From [Leptolyngbya] sp. PCC 7376 (GTDB taxonomy: Bacteria > Cyanobacteriota > Cyanobacteriia > Cyanobacteriales > MRBY01): 64,000 nt of DNA. This document shows, in pieces, positions 17,386 to 25,500 of the stretch (positions are counted from its first letter, which is position 1; each line of letters begins with the position of its first letter). Location of the stretch: NCBI RefSeq assembly GCF_000316605.1, contig NC_019683.1:1720036-1784035 (forward strand), written 5' to 3'. The notes under the pieces are model-generated. The model was not told the origin of the DNA. It ran no database searches and saw nothing but the letters and a program-made list of their open reading frames with translations. A program made the translations under genes and the position numbers.

Positions 17386-17517
17386 GAGGATGTCTGAAAA
17401 GGGTCTGACCGTAACTTTTGTCGAAATGAGTTGCACGTAAAAATAAGCACTTCAGGCGATCAACCTGGCGGAATTTACGCAGCATTTATCGAACATAAAG
17501 ACTTTTCAGACATCCTC
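17386..17517. repeat. 132-bp MITE related to the IS5-family element at 37328-39173
   Basis: GAGGATGTCTGAAAAG (17386-17401) and its exact complement (17502-17517) bound a 132-bp non-coding segment flanked by TAA on each side. The same terminal sequence begins the IS5-family element at 37328 (GAGGATGTCTGAAAAG) and, with one change, its right end at 39173. The interior has no transposase sequence. This is the structure of a miniature element mobilised in trans by that IS. Confidence 0.88.
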
Positions 17518-17830
17518 TAAAGTTTGCGGTGTAATACCAGAATTTACTTGTGAAGCTTGCCTCGTGTAGATCTGAGAGTTATCTTATGCAGGCGATCAAA
17601 AATAGTGATGGATTGTTTGTTATTTGGGAAAATCGTGTGGCAATTCTACTCATGAAGATATAAAGTATCGCACCGATAATATGACGAATGTTAACAGAAT
17701 GAAGACTTTACCTGGGTTTTTCCTCAGGCAATAAGGATTTGATTAGAGGATAGTATTTATCGTTCAGACCTGTTGTATTGGATAGAGACTTTAGTACTTT
17801 CACAGACTGAATTCCTGATTTTTGTCCTAA
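17518..17830. other. intergenic, no gene seen
   Basis: About 310 bp between the MITE and the stem-loop at 17831. Both strands are interrupted by stops and I recognise no remnant, RNA gene or promoter here. Confidence 0.5.
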
Positions 17831-17874
17831 TCCACCCTTTATTGAGATATCATCTTACCTCAATAAAGGGTGGA
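17831..17874. other. 16-bp perfect stem-loop
   Basis: TCCACCCTTTATTGAG (17831-17846) and CTCAATAAAGGGTGGA (17859-17874) are perfect complements separated by a 12-base loop (ATATCATCTTAC). It lies alone between the MITE and an IS630-type element. No U-run on either strand, so it is not a standard terminator. It could be the trace of a tiny mobile palindrome or a recombination/RNA structure. Confidence 0.6.
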
Positions 17875-17948
17875 ATTATCGTAATAAGCAGTATTGGTAT
17901 ATGTAACCATATATCTCTAGCTGAACTTGGCTAAGAGGAAACAAAAAT

Positions 17949-18990
17949 TACAGCAAATTTCAGCCTAGCAAGGTGTATGAAGTAGTATAGGTGAGTTGAC
18001 TGGTGAGGAAGAAAGTAGCATCTTGCCGAAAGCCTACTCATTAGACTTAAGACAGAAAATAGTGGATGCCTACGAAAGGGGTGGTGTGAGTCAAAGTAGT
18101 CTTGCCCGACAATTTGGAGTGGCGAAAAGTTTTGTACAAAAGCTCCTCGACCAAAAACGACTGACAGGGTCGATTGCTCCGAAAAAACGAAGCCAACAAA
18201 CACCTCCCAAATTAAACGAAGAGCATCAAACAATATTGCGCCAGTTGCTCACCAAGAAAAACGATACGACGCTAGCGGAACTATGTGATGAGATGGAGAA
18301 ACGCACTGGTCTCCGTGTGGCCAATAGCACCATGCATCGCACCTTAAGAAGAATGGGATATAGCCTCAAAAAAACATTCTATCCAGACCTTAAGGCGACA
18401 AAACGAGTGCAACAAGCCAGATATGATTTTTGGCAGAAAATGCAAGCGACTCTAGCGAAAAACTTGATTTTTATCGATGAATCGGGCGTGAACTTAGCCA
18501 TGACAAGACTGAGGGCACGTTCTGAGAAAGGGAAACGAGCTTATAGTCCGAAATCCAGTAAACGAGGCAAGAATGTTTCTTTGATTGGAGCATTAGGCTT
18601 CAAGGGAATGGTCGCTAATTATCATCTGCTGGGGAGTACGGATGGATTAACCTTTGAAGCATTCATCAGCCAGAAGTTAATACCAAACTTATGGGCGGGA
18701 GCATGTGTGGTGATGGATAACTGTTCGATTCATTTAGGAGAGTCAGTACGCACAATGATTGAGGCCGTGGGAGCTAAGTTGATTTACCTTCCTCCCTATT
18801 CTCCAGATTTTTCACCCATTGAAAATTGCTGGTCAAAGTTGAAAAGTACCTTGAAAAGTATCGGGGCAAGAACTTATCTAGCTCTAGACAAGGCAATTGA
18901 GGTAGCTTTTTCCAAGATTACCCTTGATGATATTCGATGCTGGTTTACACATTGCTGCTATTGCACCTCACTCGACTAGAAATTGCTATA
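17949..18990 (+). mobile_element. second IS630-type insertion sequence (different subgroup)
   Basis: Element 17951-18988 (1038 bp) flanked by TA. The left end begins CAGCAAATTTCAGCC and ends its repeat with AAGGTG; the right end, complemented, begins TAGCAATTTCTAGTC and ends GAGGTG, about 17 of 25 positions alike. The single uninterrupted transposase frame distinguishes it from the element at 16324. Confidence 0.8.
18023..18979 (+). CDS. IS630-family transposase, single frame
   Basis: A 318-residue transposase. I place the start at the TTG at 18023 (LPKAYSLDLRQKIVDAYERG, where relatives begin MPKAYSLDLR); the frame is open from 17996. It has an N-terminal helix-turn-helix (GVSQSSLARQFGVAKSFVQKLL), a linker with KTFYPDLKA, and the DDE core: FIDESGVNLAM, VVMDNCSIHLG and YLPPYSPDFSPIENCWSKLK. 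All catalytic acidic residues are present, so the element may be active. The frame stops 9 bp before the right end of the IS. Confidence 0.92.
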   Translation: MPKAYSLDLRQKIVDAYERGGVSQSSLARQFGVAKSFVQKLLDQKRLTGSIAPKKRSQQTPPKLNEEHQTILRQLLTKKNDTTLAELCDEMEKRTGLRVANSTMHRTLRRMGYSLKKTFYPDLKATKRVQQARYDFWQKMQATLAKNLIFIDESGVNLAMTRLRARSEKGKRAYSPKSSKRGKNVSLIGALGFKGMVANYHLLGSTDGLTFEAFISQKLIPNLWAGACVVMDNCSIHLGESVRTMIEAVGAKLIYLPPYSPDFSPIENCWSKLKSTLKSIGARTYLALDKAIEVAFSKITLDDIRCWFTHCCYCTSLD

Positions 18991-19086
18991 TATATTGATT
19001 TTGACGATGTACATTGCAATTTTTATTATATTTAGAGCATAATTTCATAACGTATAACGTAGTTCTTACTATAAAAGATCTGTAAA

Positions 19087-19896
19087 ATGAAAGTTGCATT
19101 TGTCATACCACTTAAAAGCGAAGAAGTTTCAAAAGATTGGAATGTAACTATTGCACTACTTCTGAGATGTTTGGAGTCCATTTTTAATCAATCATCTAAT
19201 TCTTTTGATGTTTATTTGTCATGTAATAGTTTTCCCTATATTAGCTCTTCAGAAAAACTTCATATCATAGAACATGATTACCCTATTCCTACAACATGGG
19301 ATGATGGACACAAGGATAAATACCAGAAAATCTATAGAGCTTTAATTGAGGTTCAAAAAAATGCCCCTTGTTATGTGATGAAGCTTGATGCAGATGATTT
19401 GTTACACCAGAATCTTGTTCAATTTGTCACAACAGATGGGAAAGAAGGCTATTATATAGAGAATGGTTATACTTATGTAGATGGAAAAAAATGGATACAA
19501 AAATTGCCACAATTTCATAATTTATGTGGTTCATCTAATTTAATTAGAGTGACTCCTCAGGAGTTGCCATATTCGATGAATAAAAAAGGTAAAAAATTTG
19601 ACATTATGCTATGTGGTCATAACATTTTTGAGGAATTTTATCGCTCTAAAGGTAAAGACATTGCGCGGATTCCATTCCGAGCTGGAATATATATTTCTGG
19701 AAGTGGAGAAAACCACAGTGGGCATGATTTACAAAATATAAAAAGCCGCAGAAAATGGATGAGTTCTTTTGTTAAGAGACAGCTATTAACGAAAAAAATA
19801 AGACGTGATTTTTCTTTGTTTCCACTTTCTGATTATCTAACGCTTATTCAACAAGGTAAGAACCCTCGCTCTCTACCACTTCGCCTTAAAGCATAG
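19087..19896 (+). CDS. GT-A type glycosyltransferase-like protein
   Basis: A 269-residue protein beginning KVAFVIPLKSEEVSKDW, followed by a segment of the GT2 type (LLLRCLESIFNQSSNSFDVYLSC) and KLDADDLLHQNLV, whose D-A-D-D is the metal- and nucleotide-sugar-binding DXD motif. GFTY-like acceptor loops and a basic C-terminus (RRKWMSSFVKRQLLTKKIRRDF) follow; there is no membrane segment. It likely adds sugars to an extracellular polysaccharide or glycan. The gene is noticeably AT-rich and is boxed between an IS630 element and an IS1 element, so it was probably acquired horizontally. Acceptor unknown. Confidence 0.7.
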   Translation: MKVAFVIPLKSEEVSKDWNVTIALLLRCLESIFNQSSNSFDVYLSCNSFPYISSSEKLHIIEHDYPIPTTWDDGHKDKYQKIYRALIEVQKNAPCYVMKLDADDLLHQNLVQFVTTDGKEGYYIENGYTYVDGKKWIQKLPQFHNLCGSSNLIRVTPQELPYSMNKKGKKFDIMLCGHNIFEEFYRSKGKDIARIPFRAGIYISGSGENHSGHDLQNIKSRRKWMSSFVKRQLLTKKIRRDFSLFPLSDYLTLIQQGKNPRSLPLRLKA

Positions 19897-19912
19897 ATTT
19901 TTATATTGCTTA

Positions 19913-20689
19913 CTATTTTGGGTGTTGCAGAATAGAGGTATGAATCCATGAAGGTCAAGGTACAGGGACATCCCAGAACTTGAGATAGTGAATCAGCAAT
20001 CGAATCGAATGCTCTAACATTTCCACAGACTTGGAATAACATAAGGTCTTTCGATGGAGTCGAGCGAGATAGTGCCGCAATCGAGTGTTCTCGCCTTCGA
20101 TACGAGTCATGTAGGTCTTACTGATAATCTGGTCACCATCGGGTACAAACATGGGATAAACTTTCCAGCCATCTGTGATGTAGAAGAAGCATCTCCAGAG
20201 ACGAACGATTGCCCATAGTGGCTTGAATGTCTCTGCGCTTCTGTCACCAATAGTCCAAGCAAGAATACCTGGTTGAAAGTGGTCTACGGCTGTCCAGAGC
20301 CAGACCTTGTTTTTTTCGCACCGACGAATGTTTGAAGTTCATCGAGTTCCCCGACCTGAGGCATCTCTTCCGGTTCATAAGCATCAGGCAGCAATGCACC
20401 GACTTGTTTGACCCAAGTGATGACGGTAGTGTGGTGTACTCCTTTCACCCGTTCAATGGCTCGAAAGCCGATACCGTTGACATACATTTTGAGGCATTCA
20501 CGTTTGAAGGCATTTGAGTAGCCGAGCTGACTATAGTGGTCGATAAACTGACGACCGCAATCTACACAGATGTGATTCTGTTTGCCTTTTTTCTTTCCGT
20601 TCTTACGGATATGAGTAGATTGGCATTCTGGACATTCCATTGAGTCAACAACCTCCATTCATACCTCTATTCTGCAACGCCCTATTTTG
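19913..20689 (-). mobile_element. complete IS1-family insertion sequence with 8-bp target duplication
   Basis: Element 19921-20681 (761 bp) flanked by direct repeats CTATTTTG at 19913-19920 and 20682-20689. The ends are inverted repeats: GGTGTTGCAGAATAGAGG at the left; the complemented right end differs only by C at position 3. The intact duplication and near-perfect ends point to a single, fairly recent insertion just after the glycosyltransferase stop. Confidence 0.95.
19955..20658 (-). CDS. IS1 transposase (InsA-InsB fused by -1 frameshift)
   Basis: The upstream frame (start 20658) encodes the zinc-finger and HTH part (CPECQSTHIRKNG, CVDCGRQF, then AIERVKGVHHTTVITWV) and, read alone, stops at 20284. 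A run of A's followed by C (about 20309-20316, minus strand) allows a -1 shift after FVGAKK into the second frame. That frame continues KVWLWTAVDHFQPGILAW, then DRSAETFKPLW and GENTRLRHYLARLHRKT, the InsB catalytic half, and ends at 19955. This is the standard expression mode of IS1. All parts are intact, so the transposase may be functional. Confidence 0.88.
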
Positions 20690-20847
20690 TTTGTCTGTAA
20701 CGTCAGTTTTGGTTAAGGAATTAGGCTGAAAACCTCATGAATTAAGAGTTTGTTTGGAGTTTCATCTATTTTCTGATTCGCAACAAGGTATTTTTATTGA
20801 ACATATCTTGTGTATTGTGCTCAATCAGTGGAATATTGCATAAAATA

Positions 20848-20947
20848 ACGTGAATTCAGGATAAGAGAAGAAAAGGAGAAAGTGCATATTGTGGAAGTTA
20901 ATAAGCAATCCACCACTTTCTCCCATGATCAGCCTAGAATCTTTGTT
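20848..20947 (+). mobile_element. IS982 left-end remnant
   Basis: About 100 bp closely match the left end of the IS982 element at 48934, from the terminal ACGTGAATTCAGGATAAG through AGAAAAGGAGAAAGTGCATA and the first codons of the transposase (ATG ATC AGC CTA GAA TCT TTG at 20925-20945). The rest of the element is missing. It records the ancestral transposase start that is broken in the other copy. Confidence 0.85.
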
Positions 20948-21179
20948 GGTAGTCCTAAAAATGTAAGGATGAGAGAGAAAAGAGTAAGCAAAAAGTCCTC
21001 ATTAAATACCCTATTATCCAAACTGTCAGTCCACTAATGTCGTTAAAAATAATCCCATTCATAATGGCAAGCAAAACGATAAGAGAGTTTCAAATGAATA
21101 ATGTTATGCCAGCAGAAAAAGAAACTCTCGGATTAAAAGAATATCCCATAACTAAAGAATTGAGGTAAGCTACTGGTTT
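20948..21179. other. intergenic, no gene seen
   Basis: About 230 bp between two IS remnants. A 25-codon frame at about 21094 (beginning MNNVMPAEKETLG) ends at the IS200 remnant; I see no support for it as a gene. Confidence 0.4.
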
Positions 21180-21354
21180 GACCAGTGAGATCAGACGAGC
21201 TTTAAGCGTTCCCGAAGGAAAGCACTCTCGCGGTGGCTTGATGGAGCACATCCGTAGGAGTACAAAAATGTATCAAAGTTTGTCCCATTCTAAGTGGAAT
21301 TGTAAATATCACGTGGTATTTGTGCCCAAGTATCGACGTACAGCAACTTTTTAA
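21180..21354 (+). pseudogene. IS200/IS605-family TnpA, 5' fragment
   Basis: An ATG at 21268 starts MYQSLSHSKWNCKYHVVFVP then KYRR, the conserved N-terminus of IS200-group TnpA (HUH single-strand transposase). The frame then runs into TATF and a stop at 21352-21354, so the HUH motif and catalytic tyrosine are lost. The preceding 80 bp (GCTTTAAGCGTTCCCGAAGG, then GCGGTGGCTTGATGGAGCAC) look like the structured left end typical of these elements. Truncated remnant next to the CHAT gene block. Confidence 0.8.
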
Positions 21355-21453
21355 CCCTTTTGACCACTGCTATGGCTTTAGCTATTAGGCATTGAGTGTC
21401 TCATGATGTTTCATATCATTTATCAAGGTGCTAGAAAACTAACCAAGTTATGG

Positions 21454-24400
21454 TTACCAAGGGTTACCAATAAGAGCAAAACCACTCCAGAAAAAAGGAT
21501 GGGATAAATCGGGATTGTTTAAGTTACTGATAGTTGCGGGTAACGGAATTTGGTTATTGGCAGTGATGAGTTGATTGTTTTCTAAACGAACTTCTCCATG
21601 TAACAAAGATAATTGAGCAGTACGCAGCGCATCGGCTTTAGTTGGTGCTGCTTGTAAATCTTCATAGAGCCGGGTCATTAAGCTCATTGTGCCAGCATCA
21701 CTCACATACCAAATACTGCCAATTGCAGCTTTGGCACCTGATGCAAGGGCTAATCCAGCAAATCCTAATTCTGCTTGGCGATCGCCGATCGCTGTGCGGC
21801 AGGCTGACAATACTAACAATTCGATGGGTGGTTCATTCAGTCTGAGCTGTTCAATATCTTCAAGGGAAACCCGTTCATCCTGAAAACGCACGTAGGAATC
21901 CTCTGGATTACCGGATCGGAATTCGCCATGGGTTGCCAGATGAACAATGCCATAGGGTGTGCGATCGCGGGCAGCCAGCAGATTATCGACAGTAAATTGA
22001 TTTTCAACGAAAGCATCCCCATCCCAGATTTGATCTGCAATAATCTGTACCTCTAGGGGAGCCGCAGGTAAATCGTCTTCACCACTAAATTCTGATGCAC
22101 CCATCGCTAAAAGTTGATTATCACCAGGTTTGATGTAACCTGTTGTATTCGTCAGCGAGAAACTTGGCATCATGCCCATACTGTAATCTTCGATCACGAA
22201 CTTCTCACCATCATGCAATGCCGCCAGGGGTAGTACCCGCAAGCCATCATCCATGATGTAGGTCAAATTATTGATTTGTTCTTTTTCAAGATCAGCCTTA
22301 AGCGGTTCAAGCAGCACACGATAAAGATTTTGTGCAGGCGGCAAATAAGTATTAGTCAATCGCGGATTTGTTACGCCTCCCACAAAATTAGCGACTTCTG
22401 CCATCACATCTTCGCGGGTCACATCAGGTAATTTCTTGCGGATAATCTCGCCACCATAAGTGATCATTACCAGTTCCAGCTCGTCTTTTCCATTCAGCAC
22501 AGGGCGTGGATTTAGGAAATTTCGAGTCGCTGCATTAATAAAATCTGAAAGGCGATCGCCATTGAATTGCCATTGAATCGATTCCACCTCAACAGCTTTT
22601 TGATCTTTTAGATTCAAGTTTTTTGTGTGAGTTTTTATTTGAGCTTTTGTCTGGGTTAAATCAGCAGATTCCTCATTAAAAAAGACATAAATAAGGGCCG
22701 GTTTAACCCCTGTTTGCTCATGGATTTTTTCGAGCTTTAAGGTGATCGGCTCAATCTCTAAATTCGACTCGGTTGGTTCACCAATTGGCACACCCTCACC
22801 ACTAAAACCACAATCGGGAAAGCAGTCAGGTATCACACCTTCTGGCGGTGTGTCCGGTATTTCTGGCTCTCGGTCAAAAGTATCAATGGTGATATTGCCG
22901 CGAACTTCTGTGTCAGGGAAATTTTGCACCACTAAAATTTCCGATTCTCCGGTTGTGATTGCGCCAGCCGTACCATTTACCGATGCATCCCCAACGGAAA
23001 AAGGAACTTCGCCATTACCTGCATGGAAAATATATACACCTCCATTCGTACTCTCATCAGCCGCACCACAACCTGTTACATCCAGCATCTGTGCCAGCTC
23101 AGGCTTTTGACTATGCTGGAATGACGAAGGATTAGTTATTGTTTCAGCCCCATTCAGCTCAACCGATTGTAATAATTTTTCAGGGGTCACGACGCCACCT
23201 GTCGGCCTAGTCACAGGATCTTTTGATGCGAGTAAAAGCTCAGGTTTAGAATATTCTTGGGCAATAGGTAGTCGCTCAGGTCGAGGAAGAGATGTTTCGC
23301 TAAAGGGTAAACACCCACGGGCATCAATACTCACAGACTCACCACTGGGCGTCCTAAATCCAGAGACATTGCCTGTGACTTTGACAAAACCATTGGTGGA
23401 GCGAATATCAATATCGCCACTAGAATCACTGGACCGAGTACTCACAGAAGTCAAGGTAATATCACCCGGCGCACGCACTGTAATATCCCCAACCTCTCCC
23501 AAAAATGACGTTTGGGTACTGAGGCTACCCAGATCAATTAGGCCATTTGTTGACTCGACTGTAATATCTGCGCCTCTTACACTCAGTTCACCACCGCCGG
23601 TAATGTTGCCGCCAGCGATAAATTCAAGATCTAAATTACCTGTGCCGACAAATCCTTCATGGTTAATATCATTTACAGCTTCAAAACGAACAACTTCACC
23701 TGTTGAGCCAAATGAGGTCGAGCTACCAAAAATAAAAGCACTGCTATCAATAGTGATGTCATTGTCAGCCTGGAGGGTCAGGCTATTACCTGAGGACCAA
23801 AGAAGAAAAACATCTGCTCCGATAGTAATATCTCCGAGTTCGCTGCCAGAGTCGGCGGTTGCAATGATGAGATCACTACTGCTAAGAAAACCGGCGATAT
23901 CTGCATCGAATAAGACTGAACTGCTTTCGGGACTACTAATAGGATTTGGTGTCGTGGGCGAAGCACTATTGATGATGCTGATATCAGTGGGATCAAGGAG
24001 TAATTTGCCAGTTTTACCAAGAGGACTTTGGAGGTTGATACGTTTTGACCAACCTTCTGAGACATCTAATGTTTTTTGGGAGGAGATTTCAGCAAAGCCA
24101 CCGTCACCCCCCTTCGCACCACCTTTAGCTAAAAGTGACCCATCAAAATCGGTACGTTCGTCTGACCAAACAATAATGTCGCCGCCATCTCCATTTTCTA
24201 AAGCACTGACATCTAGAGTAGTTTTAGAATCAACCAATGTCGTTTTAGCGCGGGGGCGATCGCCTTCTCCTTTGAAATCTCCACCAACAGTAATCTTGCC
24301 GCCGCCTTTTGTACCCGTGGCATCAAGCATTGCACTGGCAAGCTGAATATCTTTGCCAAACGTACTGATTTCACCACCCAACTTACCGGAGACATCTAGC

Positions 24401-25248
24401 TCACCAGAAATAAAAATATTGCCCGATTCTGGGGCGATCACCGAATTCGTTTCAGCATGGAAAGGGCGATCATCTTTGAGGGTTAAACCTGTAACCAAAT
24501 CGCTGCCAGTTAGTAGTTCTGGTAGATTCGTTGCGGTGAGATTATCAATAGGTGCGTTGAGTTCAAAATTGAGCAAATGTCCCGTTTGACTGAGCCGGAG
24601 GGTTTGATTTTCGGGAACTGCAATAAGTTGAATTTCACCACTCGCCGTCGTAATCTCTCCAAGATTTACGATGTTGTTACTAAATAAATTGAGCGATCGC
24701 CCTTCATCTATCTCTAAACTCGCAGCGTTAACAATTGCACTAGTGCCATCAAAAAAGAAGTGTGTCGGATTACCAGTGAGCGACGCCACATTCTCTGTAT
24801 CAAGCAACCATTCGCCATCGGCAAATCCCAAACCTGTTGAAGTGCTGGCGGTAAAATCTGCGGGTAAATTGAGCTGAGCATTTTCTCCAAATACAATGCC
24901 GTTGGGATTGAGCAGAAACAGATTAGCGTCACTCCCGACGACTTGTAACAAACCATCAATCTGGGAGATATTGCCACCGCTAATCCTCGACAAAATATTG
25001 GTGGTTAGTGCATCAGAAATGAAGGTCGCACTTTCATCCGCATCGAGATTAAAATCGCTGAAATGGTGGAAAAGATTGCCACCATCGGCAGAAGTCTTAC
25101 CCCCTGTAATCTCAAAATCCTGTTCGACAGGCGTGACAACAGTGTCAGCAAAATCATCAGCTGAGGTGATTTGGGCGATCGCCACAGCCATATTTGCTAA
25201 GGCAAAATACAGCGACAACATGGGTACGAGCAAACTAAAACGCCACAC
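21454..25248 (-). CDS. secreted filamentous-haemagglutinin-type protein with C-terminal CHAT protease domain (1)
   Basis: A 1264-residue exoprotein. The GTG start at 25248 is preceded by GAGG at the right distance and gives a signal peptide (residues 1-26, cut near AIAQ). Residues 30-300 are the TPS secretion domain (NLFHHFSDFNLDADESATF, NANLFLLNPNGIVFGENAQL-type motifs), which needs a TpsB pore. A Gly/Ser-rich beta-helical passenger follows (IIVWSDERTDFDG, LLLDPTDISI). From about 890 a C-F-P-D-C loop precedes the CHAT domain (caspase-like), with His1107 in HLATHGEF and Cys1150 in VLSACRTA, 43 residues apart, and a tail SGFALIGNPW. Both catalytic residues are present. No TpsB gene lies in the window. 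Confidence 0.9.
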   Translation of the reverse strand: MWRFSLLVPMLSLYFALANMAVAIAQITSADDFADTVVTPVEQDFEITGGKTSADGGNLFHHFSDFNLDADESATFISDALTTNILSRISGGNISQIDGLLQVVGSDANLFLLNPNGIVFGENAQLNLPADFTASTSTGLGFADGEWLLDTENVASLTGNPTHFFFDGTSAIVNAASLEIDEGRSLNLFSNNIVNLGEITTASGEIQLIAVPENQTLRLSQTGHLLNFELNAPIDNLTATNLPELLTGSDLVTGLTLKDDRPFHAETNSVIAPESGNIFISGELDVSGKLGGEISTFGKDIQLASAMLDATGTKGGGKITVGGDFKGEGDRPRAKTTLVDSKTTLDVSALENGDGGDIIVWSDERTDFDGSLLAKGGAKGGDGGFAEISSQKTLDVSEGWSKRINLQSPLGKTGKLLLDPTDISIINSASPTTPNPISSPESSSVLFDADIAGFLSSSDLIIATADSGSELGDITIGADVFLLWSSGNSLTLQADNDITIDSSAFIFGSSTSFGSTGEVVRFEAVNDINHEGFVGTGNLDLEFIAGGNITGGGELSVRGADITVESTNGLIDLGSLSTQTSFLGEVGDITVRAPGDITLTSVSTRSSDSSGDIDIRSTNGFVKVTGNVSGFRTPSGESVSIDARGCLPFSETSLPRPERLPIAQEYSKPELLLASKDPVTRPTGGVVTPEKLLQSVELNGAETITNPSSFQHSQKPELAQMLDVTGCGAADESTNGGVYIFHAGNGEVPFSVGDASVNGTAGAITTGESEILVVQNFPDTEVRGNITIDTFDREPEIPDTPPEGVIPDCFPDCGFSGEGVPIGEPTESNLEIEPITLKLEKIHEQTGVKPALIYVFFNEESADLTQTKAQIKTHTKNLNLKDQKAVEVESIQWQFNGDRLSDFINAATRNFLNPRPVLNGKDELELVMITYGGEIIRKKLPDVTREDVMAEVANFVGGVTNPRLTNTYLPPAQNLYRVLLEPLKADLEKEQINNLTYIMDDGLRVLPLAALHDGEKFVIEDYSMGMMPSFSLTNTTGYIKPGDNQLLAMGASEFSGEDDLPAAPLEVQIIADQIWDGDAFVENQFTVDNLLAARDRTPYGIVHLATHGEFRSGNPEDSYVRFQDERVSLEDIEQLRLNEPPIELLVLSACRTAIGDRQAELGFAGLALASGAKAAIGSIWYVSDAGTMSLMTRLYEDLQAAPTKADALRTAQLSLLHGEVRLENNQLITANNQIPLPATISNLNNPDLSHPFFWSGFALIGNPW

Positions 25249-25500
25249 AATTCCAACCTCTGAGAATCCTACTCTTGATGAGAATCATCTGATTCTTTTT
25301 CTCGCAAGACTTTTGTTCAAAACCCCAGCCCATCTTGTCTGGACGCCATAATCGTTCATTAGACGAGTCACCAAAACAATCGCGAGACTATCTGATACCT
25401 ATATCCATATAATAGCTAGGCACTCCGTAGAATTACGGATAACGCCACGAAAAACTTTACAAGTGCACCAACAAAAAACGCGACTAAATCAAGGATGCAA

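Noticed and set aside
23369-24346. 325-codon open frame on the plus strand inside the first CHAT gene, plus others at 22742-23110 and 28015-28777
   Set aside because: They are antisense to well-supported exoprotein genes. Their Ser/Pro/Val-rich, repetitive composition is what the complement of Gly/Asn/Thr-rich repeats gives, and none has a recognisable domain.
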